Part shown: positions 1 through 9,207 of the stretch, one piece after another | Numbering within the stretch: position 1 is the first letter of the stretch | Layout: every line of letters begins with the position of its first letter | Assembly: GCF_900103005.1 (NCBI RefSeq) | Contig: NZ_FMWL01000002.1 | Coordinates: forward strand, 341,395-405,394 | From: Acidaminobacter hydrogenoformans DSM 2784 | GTDB lineage: Bacteria > Bacillota > Clostridia > Peptostreptococcales > Acidaminobacteraceae | DNA: 64,000 nt | Direction: 5' to 3' | Position numbers and translations under genes: made by a program | Notes under the pieces: generated by a model | Seen by the model: the letters and a program-made list of their open reading frames with translations, nothing else | Database searches by the model: none | Told to the model about the DNA's origin: nothing

Positions 1-567
1 AGCGCCTGACTCTGTTCTGGGCGGGTTCCCCAGCTCTAAAGTCGTCACCCGGAACATTTCACCGGCACCTTCCGCGTCACTGCCTGTAATAATTGGCGTG
101 TGCGCATAAACAAATCCCTTTTCCTGGAAAAAGCGGTGAATGGCGAATGCCGCCACGGATCTGACTCTGAAAGCCGCTGAAAAAGTATTGCTCCGCGGTC
201 TGAGGTGAGCGATCGTTCTCAGATATTCGAGGGTATGACGCTTTTTCTGAAGCGGATAATCCGCATCCGAAGTCCCCTCAATGACAATTTCTGTCGCCTT
301 GATTTCAAACGGCTGCTTGGCTTGAGGCGTTAAAACCAGTTCTCCAGTGATGATCAGGGAGGTCGAAATAGGATATTTGGCTACTTCTTTAAAATTGCTG
401 AGGGACTCATCAAAGACGATCTGTACATTCTTAAAAGTCGTGCCATCATTCAATTCAATAAAACCAAAGTTCTTGCTGTCACGGACCGTCCTGATCCAGC
501 CCCCTACAGTAACTGACTTTCCTGCCAGCTCATTGTAGCTGAGTATTAAATCCTTCATCAATTGCAT
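1..567 (-). CDS. asnS: Asparaginyl-tRNA synthetase, N-terminal part (cut by window edge)
   Basis: Class II aminoacyl-tRNA synthetase that charges tRNA-Asn. The reading frame is open from the ATG at 565-567 to the window edge (189 codons), so the catalytic C-terminal part lies outside. The N-terminal part is an OB-fold anticodon-binding domain ([22 protein letters not shown]) followed by the start of the catalytic core ([24 protein letters not shown], with [13 protein letters not shown]). The spacing and the short linker fit AsnRS rather than AspRS or LysRS. GGAGG lies 7 bases before the ATG. The gene is preceded by a T-box leader and a consensus promoter. Confidence 0.93.
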   Translation of the reverse strand, partial: MQLMKDLILSYNELAGKSVTVGGWIRTVRDSKNFGFIELNDGTTFKNVQIVFDESLSNFKEVAKYPISTSLIITGELVLTPQAKQPFEIKATEIVIEGTSDADYPLQKKRHTLEYLRTIAHLRPRSNTFSAAFRVRSVAAFAIHRFFQEKGFVYAHTPIITGSDAEGAGEMFRVTTLELGNPPRTESGA

Positions 568-628
568 GCAGATTCCTCCAATTATTCTTTGATTTATGAG
601 TAGTCTTTTGGTGACTTCAAACATACAA

Positions 629-912
629 AAAACCTTCCATTCCTTCTCAAAGACAAGGGACGAAAGGTAATTCGCGGTACCACCCTGATTGCCATAAAAC
701 AGCTATGGCCTCTCAAAGACCTTTTAACGAAGGTCACTCGCCTGAATCTACCAGCTATTCCCGAATAATGCTCATTCAAGGGACTTAGCGTTCGGTCAGG
801 AGCTCCGGGGCGTTTTTCACACGTCTACATAACAGCGGGCTTACACCCTCCCCGCTTCGCTGCAGTTTGCCAGTCGCGTTACTCTTCCCATCACAGCTGA
901 TCTGCTGAATTA
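629..912 (-). promoter_or_regulatory. T-box leader (asnS)
   Basis: The minus strand carries the T-box core AGGGTGGTACCGCG (673-686), which pairs with the tRNA acceptor end. It is followed by a terminator hairpin ending in TTTTTT at about 629-668. Further upstream lie the AGTAA and GTGAAA-AAC-G elements expected in the stem I specifier loop. Reading AAC (Asn) as the specifier codon agrees with the downstream gene. Uncharged tRNA-Asn should favour the antiterminator and raise asnS expression. The T-box core is seen directly; the specifier assignment is inferred by eye. Confidence 0.9.
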
Positions 913-917
913 CAGCC

Positions 918-946
918 ATTATAATGCAAGAAAGGCCTTTAGTCAA
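918..946 (-). promoter_or_regulatory. Sigma-A promoter of asnS leader
   Basis: TTGACT (941-946, minus strand) and TATAAT (918-923) are separated by exactly 17 bases, just upstream of the T-box leader. Confidence 0.85.
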
Positions 947-991
947 ATAGAGACTTAAGGCCTCTGCACTCCAAGGAATATGGAGGCAAGT

Positions 992-1576
992 TTACAGCAT
1001 TGGTTCGACGACATCCGAATGCTTAAACCCATTCGGTACGTTGATAAGCAGGATCTTCACCATTCTGCTCGTGTAGTTGGCCCAATTGTGTACCGTACTC
1101 GATTCAAAATGGGCGCAGTCACCAGGGTAAAGCTCAAAACGCTCATTGTTCAGATACAAAGTGAAGATGCCTTCCAATACATAGATGAACTCTTCGCCTT
1201 CGTGCTGATAAGGTGACAGCATCTCATCCTCTGACTTAGGCAATATTTCAATCATACGCGGCAATATATCACGGTTGTCCAAATCATTGCTCAAGTGATA
1301 ATGAATAAAATGCGCGCTGTCCACCCTCGCGACCTCTCGCTCATAGGACCGCATAATCACGTCATTGCTTCTCTTTTTGAGAGGAAAGAAGTAAGAAAGG
1401 TCCACATCCAGCGCTCTGGCAATTTTTTCAAGAGACGTGATCGCCAGCGCAGTCAGACCGCGTTCGACCTGTGAAAGAAAGCCAATGGACAATTCTGTCA
1501 TTTCACTGAGCTCTTTTAAGGTCATTTTTTTTGACAAACGCAAATCTTTGATTTTATCACCGATATTGTTTGGCAT
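992..1576 (-). CDS. XRE-family regulator with C-terminal cupin domain
   Basis: DNA-binding regulator of the HTH_3 plus cupin_2 type. Residues 1-65 form the helix-turn-helix (IGDKIKDLRLSKKMTLKELS, then GFLSQVERG). Residues 110-185 form a cupin barrel (HEGEEFIYVLEG, PGDCAHFESSTVHNW) that probably binds a small ligand or metal. Relatives regulate polyamine, amino acid or sugar-acid catabolism. I chose the ATG at 1574-1576 because GGAG lies 7 bases upstream; a GTG two codons earlier is possible. It lies downstream of glutaminase on the same strand, which hints at nitrogen or amino acid metabolism, but the target is unknown. Confidence 0.88.
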   Translation of the reverse strand: MPNNIGDKIKDLRLSKKMTLKELSEMTELSIGFLSQVERGLTALAITSLEKIARALDVDLSYFFPLKKRSNDVIMRSYEREVARVDSAHFIHYHLSNDLDNRDILPRMIEILPKSEDEMLSPYQHEGEEFIYVLEGIFTLYLNNERFELYPGDCAHFESSTVHNWANYTSRMVKILLINVPNGFKHSDVVEPML

Positions 1577-1689
1577 ACGCACGCTCCATGTTTAAGACTT
1601 ATTATCATTATAAACCTATATTAAAATTTTTTCCATGGATTTGCGTTATTTTTTAATCATGGTGAAGAATTTCTGCGAAACAAAACATT

Positions 1690-2640
1690 TTAAAAAATAT
1701 TCAAGTTATATGTATCAGACAAAGCCTTGAGCATCTTGATGCCAACAACAGAATTCCCTTTAGGGTCCAGTGCAGGTCCATAAACCCCAATCCCCATTTG
1801 TCCCGGCGAAACCGCCATGATGCCGCCGCCGACGCCTGATTTCGCAGGCAGACCAACGTGAATCGCAAATTCGCCTGAGCCATCATACATACCACACGTC
1901 ACCATATAAGCTTTGGCAATCTTCGCGTATTCCACCGGAAACAGCTGCTCGCCTGTAACGTAGCACTTTCCATCCAGCGCCAGAACCATAGCCATGTTGG
2001 ACAAATCCGAGCAGTTCAGGCTGATGGAGCATTGGCTGAAATAAACTTCAAGCACCTCATCCGGATCCTGATCAAAGTTTTTCATAGCCCTCAAAAAATG
2101 GGCAATTGAACGATTCCTGTGTCCAGTTTCCTTTTCACTGAGATAAACGCGCTGGTCAATTTCAATATTGGGATTGTGGGCAATCTTCCGGACAAATCCC
2201 AGAAGTCTTTCAATTTTATGCGCTGTGGAATCCCCTTTGATCATTGCAGCTATAGAAATAGCTCCCGCATTGATCATGGGATTGAAAGGCTTGTGCTTTT
2301 CGTGAGTTTCAAGCCGGATCATTGAATTAAAGGGATCACCTGTAGGCTCTTTGCCCACCTTTTCGAAAATTTTGTCAGGACCCCAGTCCATTAGCGCCAG
2401 AATAAGTGCCATTGGCTTTGACACACTCTGAATGGTGAATTTCGTTTCCGCATCTCCAGCGCAATAGAGGCCTTCTGCCGTTCTGACACAAATGCCAATT
2501 CCGTCAGGATCAACTTTTGCGAGCTCGGGAATATATGTTGCAACTCTCCCCTGCCTCGCAGCCGGTGCGTAAGCTTCAACTAATTGATTCAAATAGTCAT
2601 GCATTTTAGCGGCTGCAGCTATGGCACAATTACGAAACAC
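1690..2640 (-). CDS. glsA: Glutaminase A
   Basis: Hydrolyses L-glutamine to glutamate and ammonia. The fold is beta-lactamase-like, with the catalytic S-x-x-K motif in TIQSVSKPMALILAL and the conserved NPMINAGAI and SGVGGGI segments. Length (316 aa) is normal for the family. The start is a GTG with AAGGTG 7 bases upstream; the first internal ATG has no ribosome-binding site. In an amino acid fermenter it would feed glutamine into the same glutamate pool that the hut pathway fills. Confidence 0.95.
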   Translation of the reverse strand: MFRNCAIAAAAKMHDYLNQLVEAYAPAARQGRVATYIPELAKVDPDGIGICVRTAEGLYCAGDAETKFTIQSVSKPMALILALMDWGPDKIFEKVGKEPTGDPFNSMIRLETHEKHKPFNPMINAGAISIAAMIKGDSTAHKIERLLGFVRKIAHNPNIEIDQRVYLSEKETGHRNRSIAHFLRAMKNFDQDPDEVLEVYFSQCSISLNCSDLSNMAMVLALDGKCYVTGEQLFPVEYAKIAKAYMVTCGMYDGSGEFAIHVGLPAKSGVGGGIMAVSPGQMGIGVYGPALDPKGNSVVGIKMLKALSDTYNLNIF

Positions 2641-2835
2641 AGCTTACACCTTCACTTCCCTTCGTCCATTATTTGCACGCACAAGAAACTTCGTTTTATT
2701 GCGCAATCAATTTTAGCGCGTTTGTGGTGTGCGCGAACTATTTTTTAGTTGTTTTTAATAATATATACACCTTTTGTATTCAATTCGTCTTTTTTATAAT
2801 AACTTTCAGTTCACTTCATTGCAAGACTTTTTTCT

Positions 2836-2865
2836 CTGTCAGGGTCTATTAATTTGTGCTATAAT
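2836..2865 (+). promoter_or_regulatory. Possible promoter for modABC
   Basis: TATAAT at 2860-2865 has the TG of an extended -10 and a weak CTGTCA -35. A second -10-like TATACT (2917-2922) lies inside the ModE-like operator and could be the regulated start. I cannot tell which is used. Confidence 0.5.
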
Positions 2866-2876
2866 GGCCATAGAAT

Positions 2877-2899
2877 TCGACACATTAATTCTGTGTCGA
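2877..2899. promoter_or_regulatory. Inverted repeat upstream of modA
   Basis: TCGACAC-N9-GTGTCGA is a perfect 7-bp inverted repeat between the two promoter candidates. There is no T run, so it is more likely an operator or leader hairpin than a terminator. Confidence 0.45.
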
Positions 2900-2913
2900 T
2901 TTCTTTAGAACAG

Positions 2914-2937
2914 CGTTATACTTTAAAATACATAACG
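2914..2937. promoter_or_regulatory. ModE-like molybdate operator
   Basis: A 24-base site of the form CGTTAT-N12-ATAACG ends 14 bases before the modA start. The same 24-base layout, as I recall it, is the ModE box of the E. coli mod operon. It overlaps a TATACT -10 and lies next to the ribosome-binding site, so bound repressor would block transcription. No modE gene is seen in the window. Confidence 0.65.
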
Positions 2938-2951
2938 AAGGGGACAACTAT

Positions 2952-3812
2952 ATGAGCTTTCTCAATTTGTTACACGGTATCAGGGATATAAGATCTGCCC
3001 TTAACAGTTGTTTATTCAGCCCAAAACCAATAGAAGGACCTGATTCAAGACGCACAGCTTCACTATTTGTACTCCTGTCTGTCCTGCTTTTTGGCTTATC
3101 TGGCTGTGGAGGCTCTGCCCAAACTTCTGGGCAGGAACTGGTCGTTGGTGCAGCTTCTTCCCTGACAAAGCCCCTGGATGAAATTTCAGCCCTGTATAAT
3201 GCACAAAAAGGTGTTGTTCTAAAAATTTCCTACGCCTCCTCGGGCACCCTCCGAAAGCAGCTGGAAGAAGGCGCACCTTTCGATCTGGTTTTTTTGGCTT
3301 CCTCCAAGGATATGAACACCCTTTCTGAATCCGGCCAGCTCCTGGACCACACCATTCGAGATCTTCTGAGCAATCAAATCTGCTATGTCTCTAAATCAGC
3401 CGTGACCCTGGAAACCCTCCCTGTGAACATGACTCAGGCTGAGCGCATAACCCTTGGGGATCCCTCAAGTGTTCCCGTTGGTCAGTATGCCATGGAGTCT
3501 CTGGTGGCTTTAGGCTTGAATGGCCTGATCGAGGGCAAGCAGCTCTTTGCCAAGGACGCGCGTCAAGTCGTTCAGTATTTGAATTCAGGCGCCGTTGACG
3601 CTGGCTTTGTCTTTTCCACAGATGCCGGTTTATTGGAAGGCGACTTTTTTGTTGTCATGTTGCCGGCGGAAAGCCATCGGCCAATTCTTTACCCTGCGGC
3701 AGTCAGCGCCAGCAGCCCTCAGGCAGAAGCCGCGGCAGATTTCCTTGACTTCCTGGGCAGCCCAGAGGCTTCTGCCATTTTCGAGTCCTACGGCTTTTCC
3801 CTGCCACAGTGA
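2952..3812 (+). CDS. modA: Molybdate/tungstate-binding lipoprotein
   Basis: Extracellular solute-binding protein of the ModABC transporter. The N terminus is unusually long: about 35 residues precede the hydrophobic segment and lipobox LSGC (around residue 52). The mature part starts ELVVGAASSLTKPLDEISALY and contains YASSGTLRKQLEEGAPFD, typical of ModA oxyanion binding. AAGGGG lies 8 bases before the ATG; a later start is possible. It is first in a modA-modB-modC operon. The tungsten enzyme encoded at 40.6 kb is a plausible consumer of the imported oxyanion. Confidence 0.92.
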   Translation: MSFLNLLHGIRDIRSALNSCLFSPKPIEGPDSRRTASLFVLLSVLLFGLSGCGGSAQTSGQELVVGAASSLTKPLDEISALYNAQKGVVLKISYASSGTLRKQLEEGAPFDLVFLASSKDMNTLSESGQLLDHTIRDLLSNQICYVSKSAVTLETLPVNMTQAERITLGDPSSVPVGQYAMESLVALGLNGLIEGKQLFAKDARQVVQYLNSGAVDAGFVFSTDAGLLEGDFFVVMLPAESHRPILYPAAVSASSPQAEAAADFLDFLGSPEASAIFESYGFSLPQ

Positions 3813-3855
3813 TATTCCGTGTCGCCTATAACCTTGCCGAACAGGAGTGATGACC

Positions 3856-4530
3856 ATGTCCCAAGCTCAAATTATCAGTGCGGTCCTTCTCTCCCTTAGA
3901 ATTGCTGCAGTCTCAACGCTGCTGACGGGCCTTCTTGGCACCCTGCTGGCCAGATCATTGTCCCGCTCGAAGAAAACTTCTTTTAGGGTCATAGAGACCC
4001 TGGTGGTTTTGCCGATGGTCTTGCCGCCCTCCATTGTGGGGTATTTGCTGCTGATTTCCCTTGGCAAGAACAGCTGGCTTGGCAGCCTCATTTATCTCGC
4101 CACCGGCGAAACCCTCCTCTTCAGCTGGACCGCCGCGGTGATCGCAGCAGTGATCGTTTCCCTGCCCTTGATGTATCAAAGCGCCCGGGCCGGCTTCCAG
4201 GGGGTGGACCACCGACTTGAAAATGCGGCAAGAACCCTGGGCGCACATGAATGGCGCATTTTCATCGAAGTGACGCTCCCCCTTGCAAGACCCAAGCTTC
4301 TGACAGGGCTTGCGTTGTCATTTGCCAGGGCTATTGGTGAATTTGGGGCGACACTCATGGTAGCGGGAAACATTCCGGGCAAGACCCAAACGATTCCAAC
4401 CGCCCTTTACTTCGCCGCAGAGAATGGCGACCACACAGCGGCCAACCTGCTGCTGGTCATTTCTCTGACTATAGGCATAGCTGCCATGTTCAGCGTCAAC
4501 TTTCTGCTCGATAAGAGCCGGACTCAATAA
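3856..4530 (+). CDS. modB: Molybdate ABC transporter permease
   Basis: Inner membrane permease (224 aa) with about five hydrophobic segments. The EAA loop, which contacts the ATPase, reads ENAARTLGAHEWRIFIEVTLP, followed by GEFGATLMVAGNIPGKTQTIP, the ModB/CysT signature. I chose the ATG at 3856 because GGAG lies 8 bases upstream; GTG/ATG codons at 3847 and 3850 overlap that site. Confidence 0.94.
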   Translation: MSQAQIISAVLLSLRIAAVSTLLTGLLGTLLARSLSRSKKTSFRVIETLVVLPMVLPPSIVGYLLLISLGKNSWLGSLIYLATGETLLFSWTAAVIAAVIVSLPLMYQSARAGFQGVDHRLENAARTLGAHEWRIFIEVTLPLARPKLLTGLALSFARAIGEFGATLMVAGNIPGKTQTIPTALYFAAENGDHTAANLLLVISLTIGIAAMFSVNFLLDKSRTQ

Positions 4531-4554
4531 GTTCAATGATAGGAGCTGTTCTCA

Positions 4555-5268
4555 ATGATAGACTTTCACTTCATCAAGCAGCTGGATGCCTTCACGCTGG
4601 ATATAGCGCACCGCTCTGCATCACCAATATTAACACTTATGGGGCCCTCCGGTTCAGGGAAGACAACGCTGCTCAACCTGATCTGCGGACTCGCAGAGCC
4701 AGACGGCGGCTATCTGAGGCTAAACGGCAGGGAGCTCTACAATAACAGAAGCGGCGTATCTCTGCCACCAAGAGACCGGAGAATCGGTTATATCTTTCAA
4801 TCCCTGGCGCTGTTTCCGCACATGACTGTACTTGAAAATGTCATATTTGGCGTTCGTGAACGGCCTAAGCGCTATGGGCGTCTCATAGGCACCAGACGCC
4901 TCGCTAACGCCAAGTGCCTTTCAGACTCTGAGCTGAAAGTTCACGAGCAACTGGATTTTCTAAGGATTGCCCACTTGGCATCAAAGTATCCTGCTGATTT
5001 GTCCGGCGGCGAGCGTCAGCGCGTAGCGATCGCACGGGCGCTGTCCTCTGAAGCGGACATTCTTCTTATGGATGAGCCCTTCGCTGCTCTTGACCGGACC
5101 AACCGGGACAACGCCATCAGACTTCTTTTGTCCGTTCAGGCACATTACGGGAAGGCCATGATCCTCGTGACCCATCACCCGGAGGAGGCTGAAGCCTTTC
5201 CAGGGGACCACCTTGAGATCCACATGGGCAGGGCTGTAAGTTTGAAACAGCAGGCTGACAACTTATAA
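4555..5268 (+). CDS. modC: Molybdate ABC transporter ATPase, short form
   Basis: ABC ATPase with Walker A GPSGSGKTT (about residues 30-38), signature LSGGERQRV (about 148) and Walker B ILLMDEP (about 170), followed by the H-loop VTHHPEEAEAF. At 237 aa it lacks the C-terminal TOBE (MOP) domain found in full-length ModC of about 350 aa, so it cannot sense oxyanion by that route. AGGAG precedes the ATG by 9 bases. It ends the operon, and no clear terminator follows. Confidence 0.9.
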   Translation: MIDFHFIKQLDAFTLDIAHRSASPILTLMGPSGSGKTTLLNLICGLAEPDGGYLRLNGRELYNNRSGVSLPPRDRRIGYIFQSLALFPHMTVLENVIFGVRERPKRYGRLIGTRRLANAKCLSDSELKVHEQLDFLRIAHLASKYPADLSGGERQRVAIARALSSEADILLMDEPFAALDRTNRDNAIRLLLSVQAHYGKAMILVTHHPEEAEAFPGDHLEIHMGRAVSLKQQADNL

Positions 5269-5370
5269 GAAATGACAAATAATAAGACAACAATTAAAAA
5301 AATATTAAAAAACGCTTAATTTTGATCTCACTTTCTGGTATGATGGTCTTTGTATCGAAGGAGTGATCAC

Positions 5371-5838
5371 TTGAAGAAACTCATTTTAACCGAGGAAGCA
5401 GTAGGAAAGTTAGAGCGCGAGCTCGACTTGCTGATTGGAAAGCGAAAAGAAATTTCTGAAGAAATCAAAAAAGCCCGCGGCTTCGGCGATCTTTCAGAGA
5501 ATGCGGAATACCATGCCGCACGGGAAGCGCAGTCTTTAAACGAGACAGAAATTTTAAAGGTAAAAGAAATGCTTGAAAGCTACGAGCTGGAGGATGTCAG
5601 TGATTACACTGAGGATCAGGTCAGGCTTGGGTCAGAAGTCGAGGTTCTTTACATCGAAAGTGGCGACCAGGATGACTTTACGCTCGTCACAAAAATTGAA
5701 GCAGATCCCTTTGAAGGGAAAATCTCGAATGAATCCCCCATTGGCTCAGCGATCATAGGACGCAAAGCTGGGGATGTCGTGAATATTTTCACGCCTGGAG
5801 GCAGTGTCTCCTTGAAGGTTGTATCCGTCAAGAACTAA
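5371..5838 (+). CDS. greA: Transcription elongation factor GreA
   Basis: Stimulates RNA cleavage by backtracked RNA polymerase. An N-terminal coiled coil (KLERELDLLIGKRKEISEEI, ARGFGDLSENAEYHAAREAQ with the acidic tip) is followed by a C-terminal FKBP-like domain (SPIGSAIIGRKAGDVV). I chose the TTG at 5371 because GGAG lies 7 bases upstream and the protein then starts MKKLILTEEAVGKLERELD, as GreA should (155 aa). Confidence 0.94.
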   Translation: MKKLILTEEAVGKLERELDLLIGKRKEISEEIKKARGFGDLSENAEYHAAREAQSLNETEILKVKEMLESYELEDVSDYTEDQVRLGSEVEVLYIESGDQDDFTLVTKIEADPFEGKISNESPIGSAIIGRKAGDVVNIFTPGGSVSLKVVSVKN

Positions 5839-5841
5839 AAC

Positions 5842-5907
5842 AAAAAAGGGAAGCGTATGTCTATGGTCAGTTGAAACTGACTGTTTGACACCGACTTCCC
5901 TTTTTTT
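5842..5907. terminator. Bidirectional terminator between greA and guaD
   Basis: AAAAAAGGGAAG (5842-5853) pairs with CTTCCCTTTTTTT (5895-5907), with a smaller hairpin GTCAGT-TGAA-ACTGAC at the tip. T runs on both strands serve the two convergent genes. Confidence 0.88.
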
Positions 5908-5938
5908 ATTTTTGGTTTTAATAAATTGCGCGTTCAGC

Positions 5939-7210
5939 TTACATGGAGGGCTCCAAAATCTCGTCCCCTGAGACAAATCTTGTCACAATGTCACGGTCAT
6001 CCCCTATATAGAGGAATCTCTGAAGCCTTTCTTCGAGTGTTCTTCCCTCAGTGACGCCGAGCCGGTGATCATCAATCACCAAGGCGTCAAACTCATATCC
6101 AGGCTCAAAGCTGCCAACTTTGCCAAAGTAGGCGCCGCCGCCTTTGGTGCCCAGATAGAACGCTTCTGACGTGGTGAGTGGGGCCAAGGTTCTGTCTGAA
6201 TTCAGCCAGGCAATTTTGGATGCCTGGATCGCCGTGCTCATGACACTGGCAATGGACACTTTATGCCCAGCCCCTACATCCGTTCCCAAGCCCACCTTAA
6301 CGCCGGCATTCAAGAACTGCCTCACGGGCATAATACCACTGGCAAGATTATAGTTGGCATTTGGACAATGGGCCGCAAAGACACCAAGCGCTGCCATTTT
6401 AGCGATCTCCGCCTCCGTGTTGAAGACGCAGTGCGCCAGAACGGTCCGATCTCCCAATAAGCCATGATCTTCATAAACGGAAGTATAGTCCGCGCTTTCA
6501 GGATGAAGCTCTTTGACCCATTCGACCTCTGCCTGATTTTCCGAGATATGAGTTTGAACCGGAACATCATAGGCTTCAGCCAGATCCCCCAGTGCCCGCA
6601 TCAGCTCTGAAGTGCAGGTAGGCACAAACCGCGGCGTAATCAGAGGTTTGACTCGAGGGTATTTGTCTTTGGTCGACTCGAGCCATGCACGGGTCGCCTC
6701 TATGGAGGCCTCCGTGTTTTCTACCAGGAAGTCCGGACAGTTCCGGTCCATATTGACCTTGCCTACATAAGCGCCCAGTCCAGCTCTGTCAAAAATTGAC
6801 ATGAGCAGCTCGGTGCTTTCTTTATGCACGCTGCTGAACAGGACGACCCGAGTGGTGCCCTGACGCCAAATCTCTCTGGCCACTCGTGTAAAAACCGATT
6901 CGGCATATTCCATATCTGAGTATTTGGCTTCCTCAGGGAAGGTGTAATCCTCAAGCCATGGGAGCAGCTCTTTGTCAAGACCAAGACCCAGATTTGGAAA
7001 CTGAGGCGCATGGAAATGAAGGTCGACAAAGCCCGGAACGATCAAGCGATCTCCCATATTGAAGATTTCCAGACCCTCCCTGTTTTCCGGCAGTGCCTCA
7101 AGCACCTCCAAAATTTTGCCTTCGTCCACAATCACGACGCCATTTTCATGAATTTCAAACCGATCCGGTTGTTTGGTAAAAAGGATGTGTCCTTGATAAG
7201 CTATCGCCAT
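5939..7210 (-). CDS. guaD: Guanine deaminase
   Basis: Zinc amidohydrolase that converts guanine to xanthine and ammonia. Metal ligands and substrate motifs are visible: PGFVDLHFHAPQFPNLGLGLD (about residues 58-78), QTHISENQAE, VLAHCVF and GLGTDVGAG. Length 423 aa is typical. GGAG lies 10 bases before the ATG. Its upstream neighbour is proC; whether they share a transcript is not clear. Confidence 0.94.
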   Translation of the reverse strand: MAIAYQGHILFTKQPDRFEIHENGVVIVDEGKILEVLEALPENREGLEIFNMGDRLIVPGFVDLHFHAPQFPNLGLGLDKELLPWLEDYTFPEEAKYSDMEYAESVFTRVAREIWRQGTTRVVLFSSVHKESTELLMSIFDRAGLGAYVGKVNMDRNCPDFLVENTEASIEATRAWLESTKDKYPRVKPLITPRFVPTCTSELMRALGDLAEAYDVPVQTHISENQAEVEWVKELHPESADYTSVYEDHGLLGDRTVLAHCVFNTEAEIAKMAALGVFAAHCPNANYNLASGIMPVRQFLNAGVKVGLGTDVGAGHKVSIASVMSTAIQASKIAWLNSDRTLAPLTTSEAFYLGTKGGGAYFGKVGSFEPGYEFDALVIDDHRLGVTEGRTLEERLQRFLYIGDDRDIVTRFVSGDEILEPSM

Positions 7211-7323
7211 TTCACAACGCTCCTTAACCTTCGTTTAGTTACACGAACATTGTAACAGAAAGTTGCAAAGAGCTCAAAATTTTCTGCGGTTTTCCACATA
7301 TTGTTTTGTTACTTATCTACAAA

Positions 7324-8193
7324 TTACGGTTGTTGCCCTTTCATCATCTGTTCAACGCGCTTCGTGCCAGCCTCCATGGCGTTGATAATGGCTGCCCTGA
7401 ATTTGTCATTTTCAAGGCTCTTTAGCGCTACAATGGTGGTGCCCCCTGGCGAAGTTACCAGGTCCTTCAACTCACCAGGATGCTTGCCGGTATCAAGTAC
7501 CATGCGGGCTGAACCCTCCACCGTCAGGGCGGCCATCTTATACGCCAGATCCCTTGGGAGGCCTTGCATGACGCCGCCATCCGCCATAGCTTCTATCAGC
7601 ACATAAATATAGGCTGGCGCAGAAGCACTGATTGCAGGTACAACATACATCAGTTTTTCTTCAATCTCCACGACTTCACCTACACAGTTAAAGAGCTCCC
7701 GGGCGAAAGTCTTCTCTTCTTCGCTGAGGCCTTCACCATAGGACACCGCCGTCAGGCCTTTGTTGACCAGTGCCGGTGTATTTGGCATTGTAATGACCGC
7801 TTTGACCTCTGGGTCAATCCAGCGCTTGAGGTGCTCGGTACCTATGCCCGCCGCAATGGAGATGATCACCGTTTCCTTGGAAATCGAGTCCCTTACCTCT
7901 GCAAGCATGGCTGCGTATTGATAAGGTTTGATAGCAAGCAACAGATAATCTGCTTCGTAAACGCACTCATAGGGATTATCCGGCAAATCCAGGCCTGGAT
8001 ACTGCTCTCCCAGAGCTTTTCTTCTGTCAGGATTTCTGTCATAGACTGAAAATTCGGAGGGCGTAAGCTTCCCCGCTTTAAGCACGCTCTGAAGCAAAAT
8101 CTTACCCATGTTGCCGCATCCAATCATTGCAAGTTTCATATATGGCGAGACACCAATCTGCATGTAAGCCGCTGCGCTGTAGTGAAACCGCAT
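7324..8193 (-). CDS. proC: Pyrroline-5-carboxylate reductase
   Basis: Last step of proline synthesis: NAD(P)H reduction of pyrroline-5-carboxylate. The Rossmann motif is MKLAMIGCGNMGKILL, and the C-terminal dimer signature is DLVTSPGGTTIVALKSLE. The frame extends 18 residues upstream of the usual start. The longer ATG (8193) has AGGGAG 10 bases upstream, whereas the shorter one (8139) has no good site, so the start is uncertain. Confidence 0.93.
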   Translation of the reverse strand: MRFHYSAAAYMQIGVSPYMKLAMIGCGNMGKILLQSVLKAGKLTPSEFSVYDRNPDRRKALGEQYPGLDLPDNPYECVYEADYLLLAIKPYQYAAMLAEVRDSISKETVIISIAAGIGTEHLKRWIDPEVKAVITMPNTPALVNKGLTAVSYGEGLSEEEKTFARELFNCVGEVVEIEEKLMYVVPAISASAPAYIYVLIEAMADGGVMQGLPRDLAYKMAALTVEGSARMVLDTGKHPGELKDLVTSPGGTTIVALKSLENDKFRAAIINAMEAGTKRVEQMMKGQQP

Positions 8194-8341
8194 TGGAATC
8201 CATCTCCCTTGACTTTGGTCAAGGGTATCCGTGTCCCTTCCTCCCTTCTGTCCTTCAGATAAAAATACTTTAAAATGCCATTAAAAATGCCTTTTGAAAG
8301 AACCATGACTATTTTTTGTAAGCATGTCACAATCCTGTATA

Positions 8342-8977
8342 TTAGAGCTTGTCCGCCTCAAGCAATGCGTACGCGCGTACTGGCGATCCATCCGCGTCCT
8401 CCAGCTTCAGAGGCATTGCACTGAAAATAAACTGCTCCGGCAGCTGCTCAAGACCACGTAAATTTTCAATCAAAACCATGTCATTTGAAAGCAGTTCAAG
8501 ATGAACGGCAAAATCCTCAGAATCCATAGGATCAATGGAAATGGCATCCACACCAATCCCTTTTAGAGAGAGGCCCGTGAGCCACGCCGCAGCTTCAAGA
8601 CTCAGTGCAGGAAACGCCCCAAAGTACTTTTCTGTCCCCCAATACTGATCCCAGCCCGTCCAGAGTACTAAGAACTCAGCACCAGAGTCTGTCAGAGGTT
8701 CAAGGTGTATTTTTTCAATCCTCTTGAGGCCTCTTGCGTCAATTTTGACCGCTGGCCCAAAAAACGCCTCAATCCCAACTTGGTCAAGGGTCCAACCTTT
8801 ATTGATCATATGTGCCGGCGCATCCATATGCGTGCCAGTATGTGAATACATATGAAGCTTTTTCTCCCGGAAGCCATCTCTTTCCAGCGTATTTGCCGCC
8901 TCGAGGACCGGGGGTTCTGTTCCGGGAAACACGGGCATATTCTCTTTGATTAAATGCGTCAGATCAATAATTTTCAT
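8342..8977 (-). CDS. Cyclase-family metal hydrolase (kynurenine formamidase-like)
   Basis: Member of the cyclase/KynB family (PF04199), with the metal-binding motif HTGTHMDAPAH (about residues 46-56) and the start MKIIDLTHLIKENMPVFPGT. KynB relatives hydrolyse N-formylkynurenine, and a kynureninase is encoded at 32.6 kb, but the two genes are far apart and the family is broad, so the substrate is open. The start at 8977 is supported by AGGGGG 6 bases upstream. The preceding 148 bases toward proC hold no gene. Confidence 0.85.
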   Translation of the reverse strand: MKIIDLTHLIKENMPVFPGTEPPVLEAANTLERDGFREKKLHMYSHTGTHMDAPAHMINKGWTLDQVGIEAFFGPAVKIDARGLKRIEKIHLEPLTDSGAEFLVLWTGWDQYWGTEKYFGAFPALSLEAAAWLTGLSLKGIGVDAISIDPMDSEDFAVHLELLSNDMVLIENLRGLEQLPEQFIFSAMPLKLEDADGSPVRAYALLEADKL

Positions 8978-9136
8978 GAGCATCCCCCTAAATCTGCTAT
9001 ATAAGAGCAACTATAAAGCCAGCGGATGACAAACATAAAATGTCACCCCTGCAGCATCAGCGGCTTCTGTCAAAAGTATACATACACATTATTTTTCATA
9101 ATATCACTTTCGACGCCCCTTGAGAATGCTTAAATG

Positions 9137-9174
9137 AAAAAAGCCACACCATTTCCAAAGTGAAGTGGTGTGGC
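9137..9174 (-). terminator. Terminator of the DUF1846 gene
   Basis: On the minus strand GCCACACCA pairs with TGGTGTGGC, followed by TTTTTT. Confidence 0.85.
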
Positions 9175-9207
9175 CAGGCGCTTTTCTTGACCGGCTAAAC
9201 AGTATAT

